A stretch of DNA of 8,426 nucleotides, from the NCBI GenBank assembly GCA_903872005.1, contig CAIQJD010000310.1, positions 1 through 8,426 of the forward strand, written 5' to 3'. This stretch comes from an uncultured bacterium. GTDB taxonomy: Bacteria; Chloroflexota; Anaerolineae; JACIWP01. A program made the translations under genes and the position numbers. Below the pieces are notes generated by a model. The model was not told where the DNA came from. It worked only from the letters and a program-made list of their open reading frames with translations, and ran no database searches. Position 1 is the first letter of the stretch. Every line of letters begins with the position of its first letter. This document shows positions 1 to 7,400 of this stretch, one piece after another.

Positions 1-430
1 AGTGGACATCGCCGGCCTGATCCGCACCAAGGCGGCCATCTACGCCGGCTTCTCAACCCTGACCCGTAGCGTCGGCATCCGCTTGAGTGACGTGCGACGC
101 GTGCTCATCGGCGGCGCTTTCGGCAAGTACCTTAACATCGAAAAAGCGATACAGATCGGCCTACTGCCAGACATGCCCAGCGACCGCTTCAGCTACCTGG
201 GAAACACCTCGGTGCAAGGCGCTTTTGCCGCCCTGATGTGTCCGGGCTTGCGGCAAGAGATCGTGGATGTGGCGAGCATGATGACCTACCTCGAACTCTC
301 GGCGGACAATACGTTCACCGAAGAGTTCATGTCAGCCTTGTTTCTGCCGCATACCGACCTAAACACCTTCCCATCCGTCGCCGCGGCGCTCGAAGCGCGG
401 CGGGAGCCGGCCGCGCCCTCGGCGGCCTGA
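1..430 (+). CDS. acsV: C-terminal part of a corrinoid/iron-sulfur protein reductive activator (RACo/AcsV type), 5' truncated
   Basis: The frame is read from base 2 and runs off the left edge, so only the last 142 residues or so are present, and the GTG at base 2 is an internal Val codon. Family knowledge: RACo proteins have an N-terminal [2Fe-2S] ferredoxin domain and a C-terminal ASKHA-type ATPase domain (DUF4445), and use ATP to reduce inactive Co(II) corrinoid protein to Co(I). Seen here are C-terminal hallmarks of that ATPase domain: LIRTKAAIYAGF near residue 7, LIGGAFGKYLNIEKA near 35, LGNTSVQGA near 66, and the closing LFLPHTDLNTFPSV near 113. The tail after that is short, Ala-rich and probably unstructured. 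The ferredoxin part cannot be checked. A paralogous activator for a methylamine- or O-demethylase-type corrinoid protein is possible, but cooC and acsE downstream favour the Wood-Ljungdahl role. It ends 4 bases before the next gene. Confidence 0.85.
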   Translation, partial: VDIAGLIRTKAAIYAGFSTLTRSVGIRLSDVRRVLIGGAFGKYLNIEKAIQIGLLPDMPSDRFSYLGNTSVQGAFAALMCPGLRQEIVDVASMMTYLELSADNTFTEEFMSALFLPHTDLNTFPSVAAALEARREPAAPSAA

Positions 431-434
431 GCAG

Positions 435-2525
435 ATGGGAGCGGCATCGCGACGACGCGCCGGCCGGCATAATGCCTGGCTTGTCCTCGCCGGCTACGTA
501 GCGATCACCGCGGCGATGACCTATCCGCTGCTGCTCCAGTTCGGCCGCGCCATCCCGGGCGACGGCTTCGACGGCTGGCAGAACTACTGGAATCTCTGGT
601 GGGTACGCAAGGCCCTCCTGGAGCTGGGAACGACGCCATATTTCACGTCATTGCTCTACTATCCCAGCGGCGTCAGTCTGGCCTTCCAGACCATGAATCT
701 GTTCAACAGTCTGGTCAGCCTACCCATCAGCCTGCTCGCCGGCCTGCTGCCCGCTTACAACGCCATCGCCTTCTTCAGCTTTGTCGCCGGCGCTTTCGGG
801 GCCTACCTCCTCGCTCGCGACGCTCTGGGTCGCAGCGGTTGGCGCGCGCGCTGGACAGTCTGGCCGGCCTTCGCGGCCGGCTGCATCTACGCCTTCGCCC
901 CCTTCCATTTCGCGCATCTCTTGGGCCACATGCAGGTCTTCTCCCTGGAATGGCTCCCCTTCGCGGCCCTCAGCCTGCTGCGCGGCCTGGATCGCCTCGA
1001 CCGGCCGGCCGGTAATCTGGGCGAGGCAGCGCGGGCGGCTTTGCCGGCGGCGCTCTTCTTGATCTTGACCGGCCTATGCGACTGGTACTTCGCCTACTAC
1101 ATGGCGCTGTTCACAGCCTTGCTGGCCCTCTACCGGCTCCTCGGCGGCAGATTGCGCGGCCGGCATATCCTCTTCCTGACCCTCAGTTGGTCGGGGTTCC
1201 TGCTCATTCTATCGCCCATCTGGCTCCCCATGCTGCGCGAGGCCGGCGTCGCCAGCTACATGGTGCCCGAAGCTGCCCAGGCGCGCAGCCTTTCCGCCGA
1301 CCTGCTGGCCTTTGTGACGCCGAGCGAGTTTCATCCGCTCTGGGGCAAAGCCGTCGGCGCCTTCGCCGGCCATTTCACCAGCACCATCTCAGAGCGCACC
1401 ATCTTCGCCGGCTTCGTGCCGCTGGCCCTGGGCTTGCTGGCCGCCCTGCGCCTCGGCCGGCGCAGCCGCTTCTGGTGGATCGCGGCGCTGGCCTTCGCCT
1501 TGTGCGCGTTGGGGCCGGTCTTGCACATTGCCGGCCAGCCCAGCCTGCCCATGCCCTACGCGCTGCTCTACCAGTATGTTCCCTTCGCTCGCATCGCCCG
1601 CTCCATCTCTCGTTTCGACGTGATGGTAATGCTGAGCCTATCCGTTCTGGCCGCGCTGGGGTTGGGCATACTCCTCAAGAGCCTCCGGCTCCGCCGGCCG
1701 GCGCTCCTCGGCTTGACGGCCAGCGCGCTGATCTGTTTCGAGTTCTTGAGCGCACCCTACCCATTCAGCACGCCAGACACACCGGCGTTCTACGAAGACT
1801 TGGCCGCCGAGCCGGGCGCATTCGCCGTCCTGAACCTGCCCATGAACTGGGACCGGCCCGGCTACCTGCTCTACCAAACGACGCATCAGCGGCCGCTGAT
1901 CGCCGGCTATATCACGCGCGACGACCCGCGCACGCTGGTCTATCGCATGCCGGTCTTGCAGGAATTCCGCGCCCTGGGCGCCGATATTCTCTGTCCCGAC
2001 ATCAGCCAACTCGGCCCCAGCGTGCTGGCCTGGCTGAATGTGCGTTATGTCATCTTAGATCGTTACAAAATGCCGTCCGGCGCGGAGCGAGAAGTGACGA
2101 CCGCGCTGGCGGAACAGATATTCGCCGGCGTAGCGCCAGCTTACGAAGACGAGCGCCTGACCGTCTACCGGGTCGCGCCGCCGGCCGAATTACGGCCCTT
2201 CCCCATCCTTGAGACGGGTTGGAGCGAGCGGCGCAGCGAAACCGGCAGCATCTGGCGTGAGATCTCCGCTCGCGCCGAAGTGACGGCGCAACAGGTCGAG
2301 TCGGGCCGGCCGTATCGGATGGTGGTTCGAGCGAGCGGGCCGAGCGGCAGCCGACTGCGTCTGTCCGACGCCGCCGGCGCAGCCCAGGAAGCGCCCCTCT
2401 CGCCCGATGGCGGCGAGATCACGCTGGACTGGACGCCGGCCGCTTCGCCGGCTCATCTCACGCTGACGCTGCTGGGGCCTGGCCCGGCGCGCGTCAGTCA
2501 ACTACGCATTGAACCGTCGCGCTGA
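435..2525 (+). CDS. Polytopic membrane protein, GT-C glycosyltransferase-like, with extracytoplasmic C-terminal domain
   Basis: This is a 696-residue protein. A basic N-terminus (RRRAGRH) is followed by about ten or eleven hydrophobic segments, roughly at residues 14-36, 86-105, 108-127, 141-158, 202-234, 244-265, 322-340, 346-366, 393-415 and 421-440. A mostly soluble region of about 250 residues follows. The first loop holds the acidic pair D43 and D46 in PGDGFDGW. An acidic motif in the first external loop is typical of GT-C enzymes, which transfer sugars from polyprenyl-phosphate donors. Other recognisable pieces are LYYPSGVSLAFQ (residues 74-85), ARSISRFDVMV near 388, and the C-terminal GYITRDDPRTLVYR (491-504), seen in large uncharacterised membrane proteins of Chloroflexota. 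Substrate and activity cannot be told. The ATG at 435 was chosen because it is the earliest in-frame start after the previous stop. No strong ribosome binding site precedes it, so translational coupling to the upstream gene is likely. It is an odd occupant of a Wood-Ljungdahl cluster. Confidence 0.8.
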   Translation: MGAASRRRAGRHNAWLVLAGYVAITAAMTYPLLLQFGRAIPGDGFDGWQNYWNLWWVRKALLELGTTPYFTSLLYYPSGVSLAFQTMNLFNSLVSLPISLLAGLLPAYNAIAFFSFVAGAFGAYLLARDALGRSGWRARWTVWPAFAAGCIYAFAPFHFAHLLGHMQVFSLEWLPFAALSLLRGLDRLDRPAGNLGEAARAALPAALFLILTGLCDWYFAYYMALFTALLALYRLLGGRLRGRHILFLTLSWSGFLLILSPIWLPMLREAGVASYMVPEAAQARSLSADLLAFVTPSEFHPLWGKAVGAFAGHFTSTISERTIFAGFVPLALGLLAALRLGRRSRFWWIAALAFALCALGPVLHIAGQPSLPMPYALLYQYVPFARIARSISRFDVMVMLSLSVLAALGLGILLKSLRLRRPALLGLTASALICFEFLSAPYPFSTPDTPAFYEDLAAEPGAFAVLNLPMNWDRPGYLLYQTTHQRPLIAGYITRDDPRTLVYRMPVLQEFRALGADILCPDISQLGPSVLAWLNVRYVILDRYKMPSGAEREVTTALAEQIFAGVAPAYEDERLTVYRVAPPAELRPFPILETGWSERRSETGSIWREISARAEVTAQQVESGRPYRMVVRASGPSGSRLRLSDAAGAAQEAPLSPDGGEITLDWTPAASPAHLTLTLLGPGPARVSQLRIEPSR

Positions 2526-2569
2526 ATGAACCTGATGGCTGACCGCTATTGCTGATCGCCAGACTTCAT

Positions 2570-2574
2570 GGAGG
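2570..2574 (+). promoter_or_regulatory. Ribosome binding site deciding the cooC start
   Basis: GGAGG lies 4 bases before the ATG at 2579. It supports that start over the in-frame TTG at 2549, which would add ten residues ahead of the P-loop strand and has no such site. Confidence 0.75.
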
Positions 2575-2578
2575 TTGC

Positions 2579-3355
2579 ATGCCAACGAAAACTATCGCCG
2601 TCGCCGGCAAAGGCGGCACAGGCAAGACGACCCTGACGACTCTGCTGATTAAGTTCATCAAGGCCGAGCGAGAAGGATCTATCCTGGCCGTGGATGGCGA
2701 CCCCAGCTCGAACCTGAATCTCGCCCTCGGATTGCCGCTGCAGGAGACCGTCGGCAATATCCGCGAAGAGGCGCTCTCCGAAGTGCAATCCGGCGGAGGC
2801 AGCACCAAAGGCGTGAGCAAGCACGATTGGTTCCGCTATCGCGTCACCCAGGCGCTGATAGAAAGCCAGCGGGTGGACCTGATCGCGATGGGCCGGCCCG
2901 AAGGTCCAGGCTGCTACTGCGCGGCCAACAACATCATTCGCGGCGTCATTGACCAGCTTGGCAATGATTATGGGTGGGTCGTGATTGACAACGAAGCCGG
3001 CATGGAGCATATCAGCCGGCAGACAACCCGCCACATTGATTATCTTTTCGTCGTCTCGGATCCCACGTACCGCGGCCTGACCGCGGCCGAAGGCATCGGC
3101 AAGCTGGTAGATGAGCTGAGTACGCGTGGCACGCGCGTCTCCAAGCTCCTGTACGTCATCAACCGAACGCCCGGCGACCTGCCCGAAGCCTTCCGCGCCA
3201 AGGCAGAAGAGATGGGCGTGCATCCATTGCACCTGCTGCCGGCTGACCCGCAGATCGGCCAATTCGATCTCGCCGGCCGGCCACTGATCGAATTGCAGGA
3301 AGATTCGATCATCTATCAAGCGGTTCGCAAGCTGGCTCTGGAAGCCGGCTTGTAG
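2579..3355 (+). CDS. cooC: CooC/AcsF-type nickel-insertion ATPase for CO dehydrogenase/acetyl-CoA synthase
   Basis: This is a 258-residue MinD/SIMIBI-class P-loop ATPase. The deviant Walker A GKGGTGKTT spans residues 10-18, with the signature lysine K11 and catalytic-loop lysine K16. The Walker A' strand and switch I follow as AVDGDPSSNLNLALG (37-51). The CooC-specific metal site is C112-Y113-C114 in GPGCYCAANN. The VIDNEAGMEHISR block after it matches switch II of the family. Family knowledge: CooC dimerises on ATP binding, binds Ni(II) at the CXC motif shared between subunits, and helps insert nickel into the CO dehydrogenase C-cluster. The close relative AcsF serves the A-cluster of acetyl-CoA synthase. 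Sequence alone does not separate the two here. It acts in the cytoplasm. It lies 53 bases after the membrane protein gene and 96 bases before acsE, probably in the same transcript. Confidence 0.9.
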   Translation: MPTKTIAVAGKGGTGKTTLTTLLIKFIKAEREGSILAVDGDPSSNLNLALGLPLQETVGNIREEALSEVQSGGGSTKGVSKHDWFRYRVTQALIESQRVDLIAMGRPEGPGCYCAANNIIRGVIDQLGNDYGWVVIDNEAGMEHISRQTTRHIDYLFVVSDPTYRGLTAAEGIGKLVDELSTRGTRVSKLLYVINRTPGDLPEAFRAKAEEMGVHPLHLLPADPQIGQFDLAGRPLIELQEDSIIYQAVRKLALEAGL

Positions 3356-3439
3356 CTCTGTCGCCGGCCGCCCTTCTGGCTCCACCATCCGAAGCGGCGA
3401 CCGCAACATCCAATTGGCGAAGTCAGTCCACTATAGCAA

Positions 3440-3446
3440 GGGAGGA
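3440..3446 (+). promoter_or_regulatory. Strong ribosome binding site of acsE
   Basis: GGGAGGA lies 5 bases before the ATG at 3452, an almost ideal Shine-Dalgarno match, and stronger than the site of any other gene in the window. It suggests high translation of the methyltransferase. The 96-base gap upstream (3356-3451) holds no recognisable promoter. Confidence 0.75.
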
Positions 3447-3451
3447 ACAAC

Positions 3452-4375
3452 ATGCGTATCATTGGTGAGAACATCCACATCATTTCTCCGCGCGTCAAGC
3501 GCATCATCCAGGAGCGCGACACCGCTGCATTGCAGAAGATGGCGCGGGAGCAATGGGACAACGGCGCCGACATCATTGACCTGAATATCGGCCCGCAGAA
3601 AAAAGAAGGCGTCGTCATCATGGAATGGGCAGTGGATGCCGTCCAGGAAGCCATCCCGCAGGCGACGATCTCGTTGGACACGACCAACCTCGCGGCCATC
3701 GAGGCCGGCCTGAAGCGCTGCAAGAAGCAAGCCTTCATCAATTCCGTCTCTGCGGACGAAGAGCGCATGGCCGCCATGGGGCCGGTCGTCGCCAAGTACA
3801 ACGCCAACATCGTCGGCCTGACCATGACCAAGTCCGGCATCCCCGTCAGCGCGGAAGAGCGCGTCAAGATCGCGATGGAAATGCTCATCCCGAGCCTGGC
3901 ATCCTACGGCGTGCCCATGCAGAACGTCTACCTCGATCCCCTCGTCTTGACGGTCGCCGGCACCCAGGAATACGTCCCCAACGCCATCGAAGCGGTGCGC
4001 TTCCTGAAACTGGCTGCCGACCCGGCGCCCAACACCGTCGTCGGCCTGTCCAACGTCTCCAACTCCGTCTCGCCGGAAAACCGCAGCCTGATTAACCGCA
4101 CCTACCTGGTCATGCTGCTGGCCGCCGGCCTCGACGTTGCCATCGCGGACCCGCTGGACAAGGCGCAGAATGAGTTCATCCGCATCGTCCAGCAGCGGGA
4201 CGCCAGCACGCCGGTGGGCCAACTGTTGATCAATCTGTATGACGCCACCGCCACGATGACCGAGCTGGAGCCGAGCATGGTAGACATGAGCGACCCCGAC
4301 CAGGTCGCCATCTACAAGACCGTGCAGATCCTGATGAACAAGATCATCTTCGCGGATTCCTACCTGAAAATGTAG
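3452..4375 (+). CDS. acsE: 5-methyltetrahydrofolate:corrinoid/iron-sulfur protein methyltransferase (AcsE/MeTr)
   Basis: This is a 307-residue TIM-barrel protein of the pterin-binding (dihydropteroate synthase-like) family. AcsE moves the methyl group from methyltetrahydrofolate to Co(I) of the corrinoid/iron-sulfur protein, linking the methyl branch of the Wood-Ljungdahl pathway to acetyl-CoA synthesis in the cytoplasm. Seen in order: IIGENIH at residues 3-9, GADIIDLNIGP (38-48), LDTTN with D76, FINSVS with N97, GLTMTKSGIP (122-131), LDPLVLTV with D162, and VVGLSNVSNS with N201. From memory of the Moorella enzyme these match its folate-binding residues Asp75, Asn96, Asp160 and Asn199. The C-terminal helix (ILMNKIIFADSYLKM) also aligns with the Moorella end, so the extra length (about 262 residues is usual) is an internal insertion near residues 244-288. 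The RBS and start are clear. MtrH- or cobalamin methionine synthase-like proteins are less likely alternatives. Confidence 0.92.
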   Translation: MRIIGENIHIISPRVKRIIQERDTAALQKMAREQWDNGADIIDLNIGPQKKEGVVIMEWAVDAVQEAIPQATISLDTTNLAAIEAGLKRCKKQAFINSVSADEERMAAMGPVVAKYNANIVGLTMTKSGIPVSAEERVKIAMEMLIPSLASYGVPMQNVYLDPLVLTVAGTQEYVPNAIEAVRFLKLAADPAPNTVVGLSNVSNSVSPENRSLINRTYLVMLLAAGLDVAIADPLDKAQNEFIRIVQQRDASTPVGQLLINLYDATATMTELEPSMVDMSDPDQVAIYKTVQILMNKIIFADSYLKM

Positions 4376-4425
4376 CCTGAGACTGTGAAGTCTTGCGCCA
4401 GCCAATAATCTGGCCGCCCCATCAC

Positions 4426-4459
4426 AAAGCCCTCGCCGGCGCACGCCGGCGAGGGCTTT
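4426..4459. terminator. Bidirectional hairpin terminator between convergent genes
   Basis: A perfect inverted repeat: AAAGCCCTCGCCGGC at 4426-4440 pairs with GCCGGCGAGGGCTTT at 4445-4459 around the loop GCAC, giving a 15-bp GC-rich stem. It starts 50 bases after the acsE stop and lies 25 bases past the stop of the minus-strand gene, so it can end both transcripts. The A3/T3 ends give only a short U-run on either strand, so termination may be less than complete or rely on stem strength. A smaller inverted repeat (GCCAG at 4397-4401, CTGGC at 4410-4414) lies upstream of it on the acsE side. Confidence 0.85.
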
Positions 4460-4484
4460 CTGCATGAGCGCGTGTTGCTGCCGG

Positions 4485-7400
4485 CTACCGGCAGATATCT
4501 ACCGTCACATCATCCACGTACATCCAACTGCGATTGCCGCCGCCGTCATTCCGTACTTCAAAGTGCACCCAGATCGTCTGACCGCGCCACGGCGTCAGGT
4601 CATAGGTCCGTTCCTGCCAGACGCCGGCATTGGAGTTCGTCGCCAGCACATAGGCCCAACTCTGCCCCAGAGCGCCGTAGCGAATCAACGCGAACTGCCA
4701 GTCTTGTGTGGCGAAACTGGGCCGCAGATCGCCGGCCGCCAGATCCTCCACCTCGCTCAACTTGGCATCCTCTCCGGGGCGGAAGCCCATCCAGTTGAAG
4801 TCGTCTGGCGGGTAAGCATGCGGCGCTTCGGCAAACGGCTTATACCAGAAGCGCAACGTCGCCGAGCGGGCATCCGTTGGAATTGTGATCTGCTGATAGA
4901 TCGAGCCGTGCGCCTCGTAGTCCCCGGCCGGCGGCACAATACCCATCAGCCCTGACCAAACGCCGCTATGCGCCGTCGTAGTGCTGTAGCGGCCCGGCAG
5001 CAGCCCTTGCATCGTCCAGTTGCCGGTCGTCTCGAAGCCCGGATTTTGGATCGCCTGATAGCACGGGCCGGTAGTGGGCGTGCTGGTCGGCGTCGGCAGC
5101 AAGATGGTGGTGGGCGTCGGCGTGGGCGTCCCCGCAGGACAGTCCCCCATCGGCGTCCAGCGCATCGCGTCGAAAGCGATGCTGCGCGTCCCCACCGCTT
5201 CGCCCGTAGCGTCGGTCAGCTCGACCCAGCCGGCCGTGCCAGCCGCGAACCAGAATTCGCCCAGGCTGACCCACCGATTCGGATAGAGGTTCTGGTCAAT
5301 GGCTACCGGCGTCGTGCCATCCCGGTGGTAGACCATGTAGCGCGCCGCAGACGTAGGCGTGTTCGACGCATAGCCGGCGGGGATGTAGACCTCCACGCGA
5401 TAGCGGTACGCGCCAGGCAGGCTCGGCCGCCAGCGCCCGTAGTTGTCTACCGTGTAGCCATTGGACAGCGTCCAGTAGGTATGATTGTTGTAGCCCACAT
5501 CGGCGCTATGCCAGTAGTAGGCCGTCCCGAACCGAGCGAAGGTCTGATCCAGGTCATCAACGATGACCGCCGGCGGGCAGAAGGGCGTCGCCGTCGAGGT
5601 GGGCGTCGCGGCGGCCGTCTGCTGGTCGCCGAAGTCGAAGCGCACCGACGCGCCCAGCGCCGGGACATCAAAGCCCACCACATCCGGCGTGGTCGAGTAG
5701 GGATAGCCGGCCGGGTTCGTTTCCGTCAGCGAGTAGTGGCCGGCCGAAAGTCCGCCAAAGTAGAAGAACCCATCGGGCGTCGTCGTGTAGAGACCCGAAA
5801 TTGGCCCGCTGAGCGTCAACTCCGCGCCGGCCAGCGTCGGCTCATCCGTATCCCAGACGCCATTCCGATTCAGGTCATAGTAGACATGGCCGTACACAGC
5901 GCCCGGCCCAGTCATCGAAGTTGGGGTCGAAGTGGGCGTCTGGGTGGGAACGGTTGGCGTGTGCGTCGCCGTCGCCGGCGTCGTCACGGTTGGCGTCCGG
6001 GTAGAGGTCGCCGGCATGGTCGCCGTAGATGTGGCCGTCCGGGTAGAAGTTGCCGGCGTTGTCGCGGTAGACGATGGGAGGAGCGTCGCCGTGGCAGTGC
6101 GAGTGGACGTCGCCGGCATCGTGGCCGTCGAGGACGGCGTGGAAGTCAGCGTCGGCACGCGCGTTGCCGTATTGGTCGAAGTAGCCGTCCGCGTGGGCGT
6201 GCTGATCGAAGTCGCCGTCCGCGTGGCGGTGCGCGTCGTGGTCGGCGTGAGCGACGGCGTCGCCGAGGGCGCCGTCGTCGCGGTCGGCGTCGCCGCCGGC
6301 GCGCCGCTGTAGTTGCGTTGCGCCAGCCCCAGGAATACCAGTTGCGACCGCAATCCGCGCGCGTTCAGCTCCACGTGCAACAGCGCGCCATTCGCCGTCC
6401 AGATGGGCGCATCTGGCCCCATCGGAATCGCGTCGTACCCGTTGATGGTGAAGCGGATCGTATCGCCGGGCACGGCGCCTTCGTCTATCGGCGTCATGGG
6501 GTCATCCCGATAGACCGCCAGGAAGCCATACTGCCCCACAAAAGTGGTCGTGCCGATGCCACACAACACGCCGCCGGGATCATAGGCCCGCACTACAGAG
6601 CCGGCCGGCAGTAACTCGCCGGCGAGGAACGAGTGCATCCCGTAGAAGTTCACCCACTCATTGGTCGGGTGTACCACGCTGCCCGGCGTTGCCGTCGGCG
6701 TGCGTGTCCAGGTCGGCAACGGGAAGCCCGTCGCCGTCGCTGTGCGCGTCAGGGTCGGCGTGTTCGTGCCGCGCGGCGTCGTCGTGGGGGTAGCCGACGG
6801 GGTAGACGTAGCCGTGGGTGTAAAGGTCAACGTGCGGGTAGGCGTGGCCGTCGCCGTCGGCCCGCCGGAGCTGGCGTTCAGCTCCACGTGCCGCAGCGCG
6901 CCCATGGACGTCCAGGTCGGCGCATCCGGCCCCATCGGCGTCGCCGGGAAGCCATTGATCGTGAAGTGCAGGGTGTCGCCGGGCTGCGCGCCTTCGTCCA
7001 CCGGCGTGCCAGGATCATCGCGGTAGACCGGCATCAGACCATAAGTCCCCGGCGTCGTGACGATGAACATGCCACAGAGGACATTGTCCGGGTCATAGGC
7101 TCGCACTATCGCCCCCAGCGGCAACGGCAACCCATCGAAGAAGGAGTGCAACCCGTACAGGTTGACCCACTCACTGGTCGGGATGATGCCGCCGATCTCC
7201 GTGGGCGTCGCCGTCGGCGTGGCGATGATCGGCGTCGCAGTCACCGTAGCCGGCGTAATGCCCGTGGCAGTAGGCGTCGAAGTGCGCGTCGGCAGCGGCG
7301 TCATGGTCTGCGTGGGCGTCGTCGTGAGGGTCGGCGTCGCGCTGGGTATAGGCGTCAGCGTCGCTGTCGGCGTCGGAGTGGCAAGGCCCGGCGCGTTCAA

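Noticed and set aside
1076..2212. A 378-codon plus-strand frame inside the membrane protein gene
   Set aside because: It is an Arg/Ala/Pro-rich out-of-frame shadow. The chosen frame has coherent membrane helices and family motifs.
3360..3401. Inverted repeat GTCGCCG...CGGCGAC between cooC and acsE, as a terminator or attenuator
   Set aside because: Only 7 paired bases around a 28-base loop and no T-run; the frequent GCCGGC-type words make such matches likely by chance.
3415..3437. Promoter-like TTGGCG and TATAGC before acsE
   Set aside because: The spacing is about 12 bases, too short for a sigma-70 promoter, and neither box matches well.
3431..4465. A 344-codon minus-strand frame over acsE
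   Set aside because: The plus-strand frame has a clear ribosome binding site and all the MeTr motifs; the minus-strand product is His/Asp/Arg-rich without a recognisable family.
4968..6614. A 548-codon open frame on the plus strand opposite the giant gene
   Set aside because: It is Arg/Gly-rich, antisense to the Thr/Pro stalk and recognisable domains, and matches no family. It is open only because the GC-rich linker codons rarely give stops on the other strand.
6784..6835. G-rich plus-strand tract as a possible G-quadruplex
   Set aside because: The G-runs are few and separated by long loops, and the tract is explained by linker codons on the other strand.
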